From Hyphococcus sp. (lineage in GTDB: Bacteria; Pseudomonadota; Alphaproteobacteria; Caulobacterales; Parvularculaceae): DNA of 64,000 bases. The notes beneath the pieces were generated by a model. It did not search any database and was not told where the DNA came from. It was given only the letters and a program-made list of their open reading frames with translations. Below are positions 27,614 through 36,733 of this stretch, piece by piece (position 1 is the first letter of the stretch; each line of letters opens with the position of its first letter). The DNA lies in assembly GCA_013002535.1 (NCBI GenBank), contig JABDJK010000095.1:1-64000 (forward strand), given 5' to 3'. The position numbers and the translations under genes were made by a program.

Positions 27614-28360
27614 ATGGGCATAGCCGGTCTCACCATCACCATTATTATTTACGCTGTCACGATGGCATCGGTCGGCTATCTCGTAGTTTTCGTGAGCGGT
27701 GATGCGATTGGCCTGAACGCCGGTCTCAAGACCTTGAATTCCGGCGCCTCAATGTTTGGCGATCTTGCCGGGGTTGCACTGAACATTGCACTGTTGCTTT
27801 TCTTTGGCGCGCAACATTCCATTATGGCGCGGCCCGGGTTCAAACGGGCATGGACCAAGATCGTTCCTGCATATTTGGAGCGCTCTTTATATCTTGTAGG
27901 CACAGTTATCGCGCTGGTTTTATTGTTTGCCGGGTGGCAGCCGATGAACGATGTTGTCTGGGCCGTGGAAAACCAGATTGTCGCTACGATACTGGCGTGG
28001 TTGTCGATAGCCGGGTTTGGGCTTGTGGTCCTGTCGACTTTTCAGTTCGATCATTTTGAAATGTTCGGGCTGCAGCAAGGCTGGCGGCGGTTCAAGAATA
28101 TTGCGGCTTCTGCGTCCAGCTTCAAAATTCCGTTCCTCTACGGATTTATCCGCCATCCGCTTTATCTCGGGTTTTTGATTGCGTTCTGGTCGGCGCCATT
28201 GATGACTGCCGGTCATCTCCTATTTGCGGCAATCTGGACAGCTTATATTTTTGTCGCCGTTGGTTACGAGGAGCGTGACCTCATCGATTATTTTGGCGAC
28301 AATTATCGCGATTATATGCAAAAGACGCCGATGATATTGCCGTTTGGCAAGCGTAAATAA
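27614..28360 (+). CDS. MddA-like membrane S-methyltransferase (isoprenylcysteine methyltransferase superfamily)
   Basis: A 248-residue membrane protein with five or six hydrophobic helices. The C-terminal part carries FIRHPLYLGFLIAFWSAPLMT and GYEERDLIDYFGDNYRDY, the SAM-binding pattern of the ICMT/NnrU superfamily. The overall layout resembles methanethiol S-methyltransferase MddA, which makes dimethyl sulfide from methanethiol; the specific activity is inferred. AGGAG eight bases before ATG 27614 fixes the start; upstream in-frame ATGs at 27539 and 27587 lack it. Confidence 0.75.
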   Translation: MGIAGLTITIIIYAVTMASVGYLVVFVSGDAIGLNAGLKTLNSGASMFGDLAGVALNIALLLFFGAQHSIMARPGFKRAWTKIVPAYLERSLYLVGTVIALVLLFAGWQPMNDVVWAVENQIVATILAWLSIAGFGLVVLSTFQFDHFEMFGLQQGWRRFKNIAASASSFKIPFLYGFIRHPLYLGFLIAFWSAPLMTAGHLLFAAIWTAYIFVAVGYEERDLIDYFGDNYRDYMQKTPMILPFGKRK

Positions 28361-28361
28361 C

Positions 28362-29462
28362 TTACCCGCATTGCGCGCGGTGCATCAGCGCGTGATCGGC
28401 GAGGACAAGCGCCATCATCGCTTCAGCGACGGGAACCCCGCGAATGCCAACACACGGGTCGTGGCGGCCTTTTGTCTGAATATCGGTTTCGGTCCCGTCG
28501 CGGGTGATGGTTTTGCGCGGCGTCAAAATGGACGACGTTGGTTTGATCGCCACGCGCACGACGATATCTTGTCCCGACGAAATGCCGCCGAGGATTCCAC
28601 CGGCCTTGTTCGAAAGGAAATGCGGGGCGCCGTCGCGCACGCGTATTTCATCTGCGTTCTGTTCGCCGGAAAGCGCCGCCGCCTCAAAGCCTGCGCCGAT
28701 CTCAACGCCCTTCGCCGCGTTGATCGACATCATGGCGCTGGCAAGATCTGAATCGAGTTTTGCATAGACCGGCGCTCCAAGCCCGGCCGGAACACCTGAC
28801 GCGACAATTTCTATTACAGCGCCCATGGATGAGCCAGACTTGCGCGCTTCGTCGAGTTTTTCCGCCCATAATTTTGCGGCGTCGGCGTCGGGGCAGAAGA
28901 ACGGATTTTCATTGACTTCGTCCCAATTGAATTTTTGGCGGTCAATTTCGTGTCGGCCCATTTGGACAAGACAGGCGCGGATTGTCGGCGTCGCGCCTAT
29001 CACATGCGCTAAGGCCTTTTCGGCGACAACACCTGCAGCGACCCGGACCGCGGTTTCGCGCGCAGAAGACCGCCCGCCGCCGCGATAATCGCGAAATCCG
29101 TATTTCGCGTCGTAGGTAAAGTCGGCGTGGCCAGGGCGGTATTTGTCGCGGATGTCGGAATAATCTTTTGAGCGCTGATCGACGTTTTCGATCACCAACG
29201 AAATTGGCGCGCCGGTTGTTCGTAACCCTTCGGTGCGATCATCTTCAAATACGCCGGAGAGTATTTTTACAGTATCCGGCTCTTTGCGCTGCGTCACAAA
29301 CTTCGATGTGCCGGGTTTGCGTTTGTCGAGCGCGATCTGGATTTCCGCCGCCGTCAGACCGATGCCGGGCGGGCAGCCGTCAACGACAACGCCTAAGGCG
29401 GGCCCGTGAGACTCCCCCCAGGTCGTGAAGCGAAAAATTCTGCCAAACGTACTATAAGACAT
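28362..29462 (-). CDS. aroC: Chorismate synthase
   Basis: A 366-residue enzyme that converts EPSP to chorismate, the last step of the shikimate pathway, using reduced FMN. Signatures: [23 protein letters not shown] at 12-34, [17 protein letters not shown] near 122 and [20 protein letters not shown] near 290. Length is normal. Divergent from pdxH, convergent with the methyltransferase gene. Confidence 0.98.
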   Translation of the reverse strand: MSYSTFGRIFRFTTWGESHGPALGVVVDGCPPGIGLTAAEIQIALDKRKPGTSKFVTQRKEPDTVKILSGVFEDDRTEGLRTTGAPISLVIENVDQRSKDYSDIRDKYRPGHADFTYDAKYGFRDYRGGGRSSARETAVRVAAGVVAEKALAHVIGATPTIRACLVQMGRHEIDRQKFNWDEVNENPFFCPDADAAKLWAEKLDEARKSGSSMGAVIEIVASGVPAGLGAPVYAKLDSDLASAMMSINAAKGVEIGAGFEAAALSGEQNADEIRVRDGAPHFLSNKAGGILGGISSGQDIVVRVAIKPTSSILTPRKTITRDGTETDIQTKGRHDPCVGIRGVPVAEAMMALVLADHALMHRAQCG

Positions 29463-29568
29463 TTATCGGCCCGTTGCGGTCTGTCGCATTGCGCGAGAGC
29501 GTATCATGCCGCAACATCGCGGCGTAAGGGTTAACGCTGCAGAAATTCACCCGGAAGAGAAGTCCGCC

Positions 29569-30231
29569 ATGTCTAATGATCTGATCCCGCCGACGCCCAG
29601 TGACGAAACTTATGCTGTGGATGAAGATCAGGGCGACGTTTTTACTCACGCCGACCCTTTTGACCTTTTCTCTGACTGGTTGGCGCTGGCGCGATTGACT
29701 GAACCGAATGACGCGAACGCCATGGCGATCGCTACCGTCGACGAGGCGGGCCTACCCGACGTTCGCATGGTGCTTTTAAAAGACATCAGCGAGAACGGCC
29801 TGACGTTTCATACAAGCCGGTTGAGCGCCAAAGGTCGGCAATTACTGACGAGCGGCAAAGCGGCGCTTTGTTTCCACTGGAAGACTATTCGGCGTCAGGT
29901 GCGGTTTCGCGGCGCGGCGGTAGAGGTGTCCCAAGAGGAATCGGCAAATTATTTTGCAACGCGCGCACGCGGCGCGCGCATCGGCGCCTGGGCGTCAAAG
30001 CAATCGCAGGAAATGAGCGATCCGGACGAAATGAAACGCGCCTTCGCGGAACTGGAAAAGAAATTCGCCAACGAAGACGATGTGCCGAAACCGGAGTACT
30101 GGTCAGGGTTTCGAATTATTCCGACGGAAATGGAATTTTGGGTGAACCGGCCATACCGTATGCATGACCGGCTGTTATTCAAGCGCGGTGACGCAAACGC
30201 GAATTGGAATGCGACGAGGCTCTATCCCTAG
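29569..30231 (+). CDS. pdxH: Pyridoxamine/pyridoxine 5'-phosphate oxidase
   Basis: A 220-residue FMN enzyme that makes pyridoxal 5'-phosphate. Seen: MAIATVDEAGLPDVRMVLLKDI, FHTSRLSAKGRQL, FHWKTIRRQVRFRG and the C-terminal EFWVNRPYRMHDRLLF, all family hallmarks. ATG 29569 with upstream GGAAGAGA gives the normal N-terminus; an in-frame start 63 bases earlier is less likely. Confidence 0.96.
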   Translation: MSNDLIPPTPSDETYAVDEDQGDVFTHADPFDLFSDWLALARLTEPNDANAMAIATVDEAGLPDVRMVLLKDISENGLTFHTSRLSAKGRQLLTSGKAALCFHWKTIRRQVRFRGAAVEVSQEESANYFATRARGARIGAWASKQSQEMSDPDEMKRAFAELEKKFANEDDVPKPEYWSGFRIIPTEMEFWVNRPYRMHDRLLFKRGDANANWNATRLYP

Positions 30232-30284
30232 ACCATTGCGCGATATCTTCGGAATATTTGGGGTCCGAAGCGAGGAAGTTTATT

Positions 30285-30680
30285 GTGGCTAGCAAAGTCA
30301 AAACGATAACGCCAAGCGATGTCATGTCGCCAATCGGGCCATACAGTCATATTGCGAAGTCAGGAAATTTCATTTCGATCAGCGCAACAGCAGGTGTCGA
30401 TCCCACAACTCAAAAACTCGCAGGCTTGGACATAAAGAGCCAGACCCGGCAAATTATTCATTCATTCGAGAAAATGCTGAATTCTGTCAATTCAGACTTC
30501 GCGCATATTTTACATGTGAACATTTTTCTAAAAGACATGAAAGATTATGCGGCGATGAATGATGCATACGGTGCGGCGATGGGTGCGTATAGGCCCGCGC
30601 GAACCGTCGTCGGCGTTGCGTCGCTCCCAAAAACAGGCGCTCTTGTTACGATGAATTTGACCGCTGTCGAAAAGGATTAA
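30285..30680 (+). CDS. RidA family protein
   Basis: A 131-residue protein of the YjgF/YER057c/UK114 family. ITPSDVMSPIGPYSHIAKSGNFISIS begins the fold and RPARTVVGVASLP contains the conserved Arg that binds the substrate carboxylate. RidA deaminates reactive imine/enamine intermediates. The start is GTG 30285, preceded by GAGGAAG; no ATG is better placed. It overlaps the convergent MFS gene by four bases. Confidence 0.9.
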   Translation: MASKVKTITPSDVMSPIGPYSHIAKSGNFISISATAGVDPTTQKLAGLDIKSQTRQIIHSFEKMLNSVNSDFAHILHVNIFLKDMKDYAAMNDAYGAAMGAYRPARTVVGVASLPKTGALVTMNLTAVEKD

Positions 30681-31834
30681 TTCGCCTGCGATCGGTGATC
30701 GTAAATATATGGCAGCGTAAGCAGCATCGCGATCAAAAACACCAACGCGCCGGCGTAGAACACAAATTCCCGCCCGAAGCCGTCGAACACATACCCGCCG
30801 ATGAGCGGCCCCAAAGTTGCGCCAAGGCCCGCAGCAAACGCCGCCAACCCAAAATTGCGCCCCGATGTTTCATCGCCGCCGATATCGCCAATCCATGCGT
30901 TTTTTGTGAGATCATATAAAACCGAACCAATTGCGGCGGCGGTAAACGCGGCGATTAATACGAAAAATCCATCAATGAACGGGACCGCAAGATACAGCAT
31001 TGCTGCAATAAGCAATCCTGCGGTGATCACAGCGGGGCGATTGAAACGCCCGGTCATTTTGCCAAGGATGCCTGGCAACACGGCGTAGGCGATGCCGACC
31101 GGGATAAAGACCGCGGCGAGCGCGTTAACTTCGAGGCCCAGTTTTCCGCGCAAATAGATCAGGTAATATGGTTGGATGATGGCGCTGGCGAGCGCGCCCA
31201 GAAAGATCACAAAGAGCAATCGATAATAACGCGATGGAAAATTGAACTTCTGTCGCTTAGCACTTTTTTCGCGCGGCGCTCTCGTCTCCGGAATATTCCG
31301 TATAGAAAAAATAAGAGCCGCAAAAGCTGCCGCGGCGAAGACTGCGAAGGAATATTGCCAGGCGATTCCGGGCATGGCCCCAACAAGCGAAAACCCGACA
31401 AAAGCCCCGATCATGCCGCCGCGCGACTGACTGGCGATATTGCCGCCCATGGCTTCGCTGCGGTTTTCGCGCGCGGTGACGTCTGCGGTGATTGTGTCCG
31501 CGGTGATTAACAAAAACGAAAACCCGAGCCCATGAAACGCGCGCGCAAAAAACAGTCCCGGCAATGTATCGGCAAAAGCGTAGAGCGCGTTCGCGGCGAG
31601 ATAAGCGGCCATCGCTGCAATGAAAAATATGCGCCGGCCGATGAGATCAAGACCAATCCCGACAAGCGGGCGAATGACGAGGAGCGACGCCGTAAAAATC
31701 GCAAATAACGCGCCGATCTCGATACCGCTGGCGCCAAGGTCTTCGGCGCGCAAGGGCAGGCCGAACATGATGAACACCATGGGCATGGAAATTAGAAACA
31801 GCGACTGGCGCAGACTTTTGAGAGTTGGGTTCAT
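30677..31834 (-). CDS. Major facilitator superfamily transporter
   Basis: A 385-residue membrane protein with 12 hydrophobic helices. Between helices 2 and 3 lies PLVGIGLDLIGRRIFF, the family's GxxxDxxGRR-type loop motif. Substrate unknown; the closest style is drug or sugar efflux carriers. Divergent from the TerB-like gene across an AT-rich 148-base gap that probably holds both promoters. Confidence 0.88.
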   Translation of the reverse strand: MNPTLKSLRQSLFLISMPMVFIMFGLPLRAEDLGASGIEIGALFAIFTASLLVIRPLVGIGLDLIGRRIFFIAAMAAYLAANALYAFADTLPGLFFARAFHGLGFSFLLITADTITADVTARENRSEAMGGNIASQSRGGMIGAFVGFSLVGAMPGIAWQYSFAVFAAAAFAALIFSIRNIPETRAPREKSAKRQKFNFPSRYYRLLFVIFLGALASAIIQPYYLIYLRGKLGLEVNALAAVFIPVGIAYAVLPGILGKMTGRFNRPAVITAGLLIAAMLYLAVPFIDGFFVLIAAFTAAAIGSVLYDLTKNAWIGDIGGDETSGRNFGLAAFAAGLGATLGPLIGGYVFDGFGREFVFYAGALVFLIAMLLTLPYIYDHRSQAN

Positions 31835-31982
31835 TTTGCGACCAATATTACAATGATAACGCTACATCTAACTCAATATATCCAATAACTTTAAAAATTA
31901 AAGTAAATTTACGTTTTGGCAACGGGAAAATCGCTTATATTTGTTATTACGGTTTCCGGGCGCACCGAAAGGGGGACGCACC

Positions 31983-32501
31983 ATGGGTATTCTATTGGCG
32001 GTTCTTGGCGCAATCGCAGCGGCATTCTGGGCCTTCACCCATTTCGTGAATGCCGCGAATGAAGGCCGCGAAGCGATCCGTGACGCCAAGGGCGTCATCC
32101 GTTCGAGCAAATGGAAACGCCGGATCGATCAGCGCCTCATCGAAAACCTCTCTGACCCGCGCGAGGCGGCGGCGATCATGATTTATCAGATCGCCGCCTA
32201 TGACGGCGATGTCACTGATCGTCAGCACCAGAAAATCGTCGAAGATATGCGCAATGCTTTCGGCGCCGATGAAGAAACCGGCGAAGGGCTCTTCGCATTC
32301 GCGCGTATGGCGGTCGGCGAAATCAACGACGCTGGCAATTCGGCGCGAAAAATTCTGCGCCCCGTCAATGAAGTCTGCACGCCTGACGAAAAAGCCGGCC
32401 TCATCGAAATGATGGAACGCGCCGCCGAAATCGAAAGCCCGCCAACAGATGCGCAGCGGCGCCTGATCGCTGAAGTCAGGCGGATTTTATCGGACGCCTA
32501 A
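31983..32501 (+). CDS. TerB-like protein with N-terminal membrane helix
   Basis: A 172-residue protein: one hydrophobic helix (about 2-22), a basic linker, then an all-helical domain from about 55 with the acidic pattern MIYQIAAYDGDVTDRQHQKI, which resembles the TerB/DUF533 metal-binding fold (moderate certainty). The start has AAAGGGGGA upstream. It overlaps the convergent ATP-grasp gene by four bases. Confidence 0.68.
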   Translation: MGILLAVLGAIAAAFWAFTHFVNAANEGREAIRDAKGVIRSSKWKRRIDQRLIENLSDPREAAAIMIYQIAAYDGDVTDRQHQKIVEDMRNAFGADEETGEGLFAFARMAVGEINDAGNSARKILRPVNEVCTPDEKAGLIEMMERAAEIESPPTDAQRRLIAEVRRILSDA

Positions 32502-33367
32502 ATGCGTTTTTTCATCGCGAAGAATATCCGCTGGCCCAATTCCGGTCCCTGCAACGGATACAAAAACGGCTCAATCAATTCTGCTTCCATAAGCGCGAGT
32601 TTGCCGTCGTCAAGACGCACCATATCAATGCGGGCATAGAGCGGCGCATCGTTGAGTGCGTCCATTACTGACTGCGCAACAGCGACGTCCTCGCGGCTCG
32701 GCGCGGCGACATTTTCCCTGCCGCCATATTCGGACTGTATACGATAGTCGCCGTACGCTGCGTGCTTTTGAACGGTGTGCGAAAGCGCGCCATCGACAAA
32801 AATGAAACTGTATTCTCCATCATCGAGAATTGCGCTTAAAAAAGGTTGCGCCATCATCGGATGCGGCATCTCCGGGATGGCCTCACCGCGCCGTATCCGA
32901 TGTTGGCCATGGGCGCTGGCGCCGATCTGACGTTTGAAAACAACGTCGTCGCATTTGAGCGAATCAAAGGCTTCCGCCATCGAATTTTCGTTGGCGTCTT
33001 CTATCCAGATCGTCGGAACCGCGCGTACGCCGTTGGCGTCAAGCTCACGAAGATACGTCTTGCGGCTGTTCCAGCGCACTGTGCCGGGCGAATTAAAAAC
33101 TTGAGTTTGTTGCGAGATCGCATCAAGCGTTGCCAGAAATTCCGCTTGCCGGTTCGCGTAATCCCATGTGGTGCCGATCATCGCGGCGTCATATCCGGAC
33201 CAGTCAACGGTTTTGTCGTCCCAGGCGATGTCGTCGATGCTTGCGCCGTTTGGTTCAAAACCCTCACGCAAATTTTCCATCATCTGATCATGTTCAAACG
33301 CGTCGGGCCGGCGCGTTGGCGAATCCGGCAGCGTGACAGTGGATGAAAGGTAAACCGCCTTCATCAA
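32498..33367 (-). CDS. ATP-grasp ligase-like protein (glutathione-synthetase/DcsG-like)
   Basis: A 289-residue protein with ATP-grasp features: VFKRQIGASAHGQHRI (nucleotide-binding strand), MMAQPFLSAILDDGEYSFIFVDGALSHTVQKH and ARIDMVRLDDGKLALMEAELIEPFLY, where the metal ligands should be. DcsG-type cyclo-ligase and glutathione-synthetase-like homologues fit. It would join a carboxylate to an amine or thiol using ATP. It is the last of three overlapping genes, sharing ATGA with the MBL gene. Confidence 0.85.
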   Translation of the reverse strand: MMKAVYLSSTVTLPDSPTRRPDAFEHDQMMENLREGFEPNGASIDDIAWDDKTVDWSGYDAAMIGTTWDYANRQAEFLATLDAISQQTQVFNSPGTVRWNSRKTYLRELDANGVRAVPTIWIEDANENSMAEAFDSLKCDDVVFKRQIGASAHGQHRIRRGEAIPEMPHPMMAQPFLSAILDDGEYSFIFVDGALSHTVQKHAAYGDYRIQSEYGGRENVAAPSREDVAVAQSVMDALNDAPLYARIDMVRLDDGKLALMEAELIEPFLYPLQGPELGQRIFFAMKKRI

Positions 33368-34317
33368 TCCGCTGCTTTCTCCTTGAGCGAATATGAGCTG
33401 TCGAGGGCCGGCTTACCGTCGCAGGAAACCGTCCCAATCCGCACGAGACGAATGAGATGCGCGTAAACATTCAGCGCTGCCGCCTTGTGCAAACGCGGGT
33501 CGACATCGGCATACATTACTGGCGTTATTTTTCGGATTGTGTCGCGGCCTTGACGCAATTGATCCAAAATTTGCGCGTCCCGCATCAGGCGATGGGTTTT
33601 AACCGCGCGCACAAAACGGCGTGGTTTTTTTATCGGCGCCCCGTGGGTCGGAAAGTAAATCTCATCATCGCGCGCCAGCAATTTGTCCAGGCTTTCCAAA
33701 TAATCGCCCATATCGCCGTCCGGCGGCGCCACCACCGTCGTCGCCCAGCCCATCATGTGATCGCCGGTGAAAAGCGCTTTATGCTCCGGCATTGCGAAGC
33801 ACAAATGGTTGGAGAGATGCCCCGGCGTATGGACCGCCTCTACGCGCCAATTTCCATGCTCAACCACGTCGCTGTCGCTGATTATAATGTCCGGCGAAAA
33901 TTTATAGTCGGCGCCTTCGTCGAGTGCTGGCGCATCATCAATCTTGTCGGCTACCGGATGGGGGCCGAAGCCGTAAACTTTTGCGCCGGTGCGGTTCGCA
34001 AGATCGCGCGCATTGCCGCAATGATCGCAATGGGTGTGCGTGATCAGAATGTGGGTGATCTTTTCGCCATGTGTGGCGGCGATCAATGCGTCGGTATGGT
34101 TTTCGCGATTGGGGCCTGGATCAATGATCGCGACTTCGCCGGCGCCAAGGATGTAGGTTCCTGACCCCGTGAAGGTGTATGGTCCCGGATTATTGGCGAT
34201 CACGCGCCGCACACCCGGCAATATTTCATCGGGTTCGCCATAGGCGAAATCGATGTCTCTTACGAATGGAATTGACGCCAAGAATTTTCCTCTCGGGGCG
34301 TTAAGCGACGCGATCAT
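33364..34317 (-). CDS. Metallo-beta-lactamase-fold hydrolase, LACTB2-like
   Basis: A 317-residue hydrolase with two zinc sites: THTHCDHCG (HxHxDH), VHTPGHLSNHLCF, and FTGDHMMGW. The C-terminal winged-helix-like extension is typical of LACTB2 and MBLAC-type proteins, which cut thioesters, RNA or lactones. It lies between two ATP-grasp genes in one operon, 17 bases overlapped with the first and four with the last. In that setting hydrolysis of a ligated product or a lactone/thioester intermediate is plausible (inference). Confidence 0.9.
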   Translation of the reverse strand: MIASLNAPRGKFLASIPFVRDIDFAYGEPDEILPGVRRVIANNPGPYTFTGSGTYILGAGEVAIIDPGPNRENHTDALIAATHGEKITHILITHTHCDHCGNARDLANRTGAKVYGFGPHPVADKIDDAPALDEGADYKFSPDIIISDSDVVEHGNWRVEAVHTPGHLSNHLCFAMPEHKALFTGDHMMGWATTVVAPPDGDMGDYLESLDKLLARDDEIYFPTHGAPIKKPRRFVRAVKTHRLMRDAQILDQLRQGRDTIRKITPVMYADVDPRLHKAAALNVYAHLIRLVRIGTVSCDGKPALDSSYSLKEKAAD

Positions 34318-35230
34318 CTACCATCGCGGCGAAAGCGCTCGCAAGACCGCGCATGGCGCGCAATTTATCTTGACCGGACATGGCCGCAGGCGGCCCCATA
34401 TCCGTCTTGTTCGCATCGACGATATAAATGCGTCCATCGCTGCGGTCGCGCAACACATCAAGACCGCCAAAATCGAGGCCCATGTTTTTGGCAAACTCCA
34501 GAATTTTTGATTGTTCGTCAGCTGACAAAACCACATCCGCATTTGCGAGATCGACGCGATCATTGTCATTGGAAAAACGCCGCTCTGCGCCGCGCCTTTT
34601 TAAATAGACGAACGGAATTGTTCCGCCAACAATCGGCGTTCGAATATCCACGTGCTCTGAGCCGTCAAAGGTGTTGTCGATAACGCGCTGATAAACATGG
34701 CCGCGCTTTGGCGCCTCAACGGGGCATCGGACGATGCGCCCGTCATGTTTGCCGTTCGCTTCGGATTTTTCAACGGCTTTACCAATGTATATCGTCGGAT
34801 CAAGCGCCAGTGAATAACCGAATGTCTCTTCAAAGACGCGTGAGACGACGCTCTTGCGAATGTCAAAGCAGCCTACATTGAACGCAGGCTGGGTTGTTGG
34901 CGCCACAGGCGGCGCGGTCAGAAAATCGCGGTCTTCAAAATAAAAATGCAAGTCAGCGTCGGCGGGATCATCGACAATCTTGACATCGGCCAACTGACAG
35001 ACTGGCCAGATAGCGTAATAGGAGCGCGGCTTGCGCGGGAAAAATGAAATTCGCGCCCGCGGCTCGCGGCCTTTGACGGCTCGGGCAGCCCGCAAAGCGT
35101 TGATGAGCCAGACGAAGGAGAGGATGCGCCAGGCCTCTTTGAAGAAGCCGCCCGTTAACGGAATTTGTGCGCCAGTTTCGCGCGCGACAAGCTGATTGCC
35201 GTCAATTTTGTAGTCACCAAAGACTGACAT
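34301..35230 (-). CDS. Divergent ATP-grasp-like protein
   Basis: A 309-residue protein not assignable to a named family. Near the C-terminus LDFGGLDVLRDRSDGRIYIVDANKTDMGPP is the ATP-grasp metal/nucleotide signature, with D-A-N-K in place of the usual E-x-N. Upstream, IRKSVVSRVFEETFGYSLALDP and EKSEANGKHDGRIVRCP are probably substrate- or nucleotide-binding segments. It is the first gene of a three-gene overlapping operon. It could be a distinct ligase or a non-catalytic homologue. Confidence 0.72.
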   Translation of the reverse strand: MSVFGDYKIDGNQLVARETGAQIPLTGGFFKEAWRILSFVWLINALRAARAVKGREPRARISFFPRKPRSYYAIWPVCQLADVKIVDDPADADLHFYFEDRDFLTAPPVAPTTQPAFNVGCFDIRKSVVSRVFEETFGYSLALDPTIYIGKAVEKSEANGKHDGRIVRCPVEAPKRGHVYQRVIDNTFDGSEHVDIRTPIVGGTIPFVYLKRRGAERRFSNDNDRVDLANADVVLSADEQSKILEFAKNMGLDFGGLDVLRDRSDGRIYIVDANKTDMGPPAAMSGQDKLRAMRGLASAFAAMVDDRVA

Positions 35231-35353
35231 TCGGAACTCTCTCTACCCCGTTCCCAAACAATAAGCGCCCGAAAACAAAGGACTTACCAACGTCTGAGCG
35301 CAAAATAAAGGTTAATCGGCGGGGTTCGGCGCCGGTTTTGCGACGACGGCCGC

Positions 35354-35725
35354 ATGTGTTCCATTCGTAAACAAGGTCTTAACGCGCTTTTGCCGATTTT
35401 ATCGATCGGATTGATGATTGCTGCGCCGGCGAAAGCGGAATCAGATTCCGCCAACGCAAAGCTTGGGGGAACGGCGGGGGGTGTGACAATGGGTGAGGGG
35501 TTTGGGGGAATCACTGACCGCGCGTATGTCACCGCCCCGCCGAACTATTTCTACGTTGTCGAAAAAGAACCCGGCAGCTTCCTAGACTGCGGCGCCGGCC
35601 AGGAAGGCCGCGCGACCGATCAGGACGGTCGCGATCAAGCGCTGATGCGCTGCGGCGTAACGCTAACAGAAACAATTGTGATCCCGGCGGCGGCGCAAAG
35701 CGCCCGCATAATCGTTCACTATTAA
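35354..35725 (+). CDS. Small exported protein, unknown
   Basis: A 123-residue protein with a signal peptide (GLMIAAPAKA, cut near 28). The mature part is Gly-rich at first (GGTAGGVTMGEGFGG) and has two Cys residues, in FLDCGAG and LMRCGV, that could form a disulfide. I do not recognise a family. Its stop overlaps the convergent gene by four bases. Confidence 0.62.
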   Translation: MCSIRKQGLNALLPILSIGLMIAAPAKAESDSANAKLGGTAGGVTMGEGFGGITDRAYVTAPPNYFYVVEKEPGSFLDCGAGQEGRATDQDGRDQALMRCGVTLTETIVIPAAAQSARIIVHY

Positions 35726-36165
35726 TCTGTGGACAATGTCGGCGCAGCCGCTTGCGCCACTCGCTTCATCAAGCATGCATTCGTTTCAAATTCGCCCGCT
35801 TGATTGCGCGTGACGGCAACCAAATATTTCTTCCCATAATCAAACGTCACGCCGCATTTCGCTTCGTTAGTGATGTGCCAAATGCGAATGCGCCCGTCCA
35901 CGATGGAACCATCGGCCAATTCTGACTTTGGTGTGTCGAAAATTGTCGCCTGGCGTTCATTCATTGACATGCCGTTGGCGCGGAGCGTTACCTCCGCATC
36001 GATCACAAGACCGCGCAATTCAAAATAGGAACTGAAATCAACTTCACTGCAATCGCATGGTTTTGGCGACGGGCCGACTTTCGGCGGCGGCGCGGATAAA
36101 TCGCCCGCTGACTGCAAAACCATTGCCGCGATGGCCGATACAAATAGATTGGGTGTAAACAACAT
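35722..36165 (-). CDS. Exported protein with TIMP/netrin-like layout
   Basis: A 147-residue protein with a signal peptide (about 1-20) and four Cys: a CDC pair just after it, then Cys in AKCGVTFDYGKKYLVAV and TNACLMKR. The spacing of Cys, the strand pattern FELRGLVIDAEV and the CG-FxxGKxYLV motif recall the netrin/TIMP-like fold found in some bacterial exported proteins. That is a visual match, not proof. Confidence 0.6.
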   Translation of the reverse strand: MLFTPNLFVSAIAAMVLQSAGDLSAPPPKVGPSPKPCDCSEVDFSSYFELRGLVIDAEVTLRANGMSMNERQATIFDTPKSELADGSIVDGRIRIWHITNEAKCGVTFDYGKKYLVAVTRNQAGEFETNACLMKRVAQAAAPTLSTD

Positions 36166-36189
36166 TCTTTAATCTCCAAACGCAAGCAT

Positions 36190-36657
36190 CTAGATTGGCG
36201 AGTCGCGATGCGGCGCCTTGTGGGCGTCGTGCAAAAGCGTCAGCGCCGGTTCATGACCCGATATGTCATAGCCAGCTGCGCGCGCTTCTTCGATGATCTG
36301 ATCAACCGGTTTGCCGAAACGCGCTTCACCATAGGCAAACACAAGAACCGATCGCGTGCCGGATTTGCAATAAGCTAGGATTTTTCCGTCGGGAAAATCG
36401 TCCATGGCATTTTCTAAGGCGTTGGTGTGGTTCGGCGTGATGCCTTTGATGTCCACCGGTATATACGCGTAGCCCATCCCTGCGGATTTTGCCGCAGCCT
36501 CTATTTCAGCACCCGTTGGCTGGCCGCGTTCCTCGCCGTCAGGGCGATTGTTAACAATCAATTTGACGCCCATTTCCTTAGCGGCGTCGATATCGCTCAT
36601 ATCGATCTGCGGTGAGACGAAGAAACTATCAGTTACCTGTTTGAATTTATCTAACAT
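36190..36657 (-). CDS. TIGR01244 phosphatase/sulfurtransferase-like protein (DUF442/BLH domain)
   Basis: A 155-residue protein with the beta-lactamase-hydrolase-like domain. IVNNRPDGEERGQPTGAEI is the family pattern, and YCKSGTRS is a CX5R phosphatase-type loop, so Cys would be the nucleophile. In other bacteria this domain is fused to or encoded near persulfide dioxygenases and sulfide resistance genes; none is seen here. Confidence 0.88.
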   Translation of the reverse strand: MLDKFKQVTDSFFVSPQIDMSDIDAAKEMGVKLIVNNRPDGEERGQPTGAEIEAAAKSAGMGYAYIPVDIKGITPNHTNALENAMDDFPDGKILAYCKSGTRSVLVFAYGEARFGKPVDQIIEEARAAGYDISGHEPALTLLHDAHKAPHRDSPI

Positions 36658-36733
36658 AATCGCTCATGATCTTTGTTCTTTTGACGTCACCACATATAGT
36701 GCCTCCAACTCCAATTGAACAGGCGCATCCATC

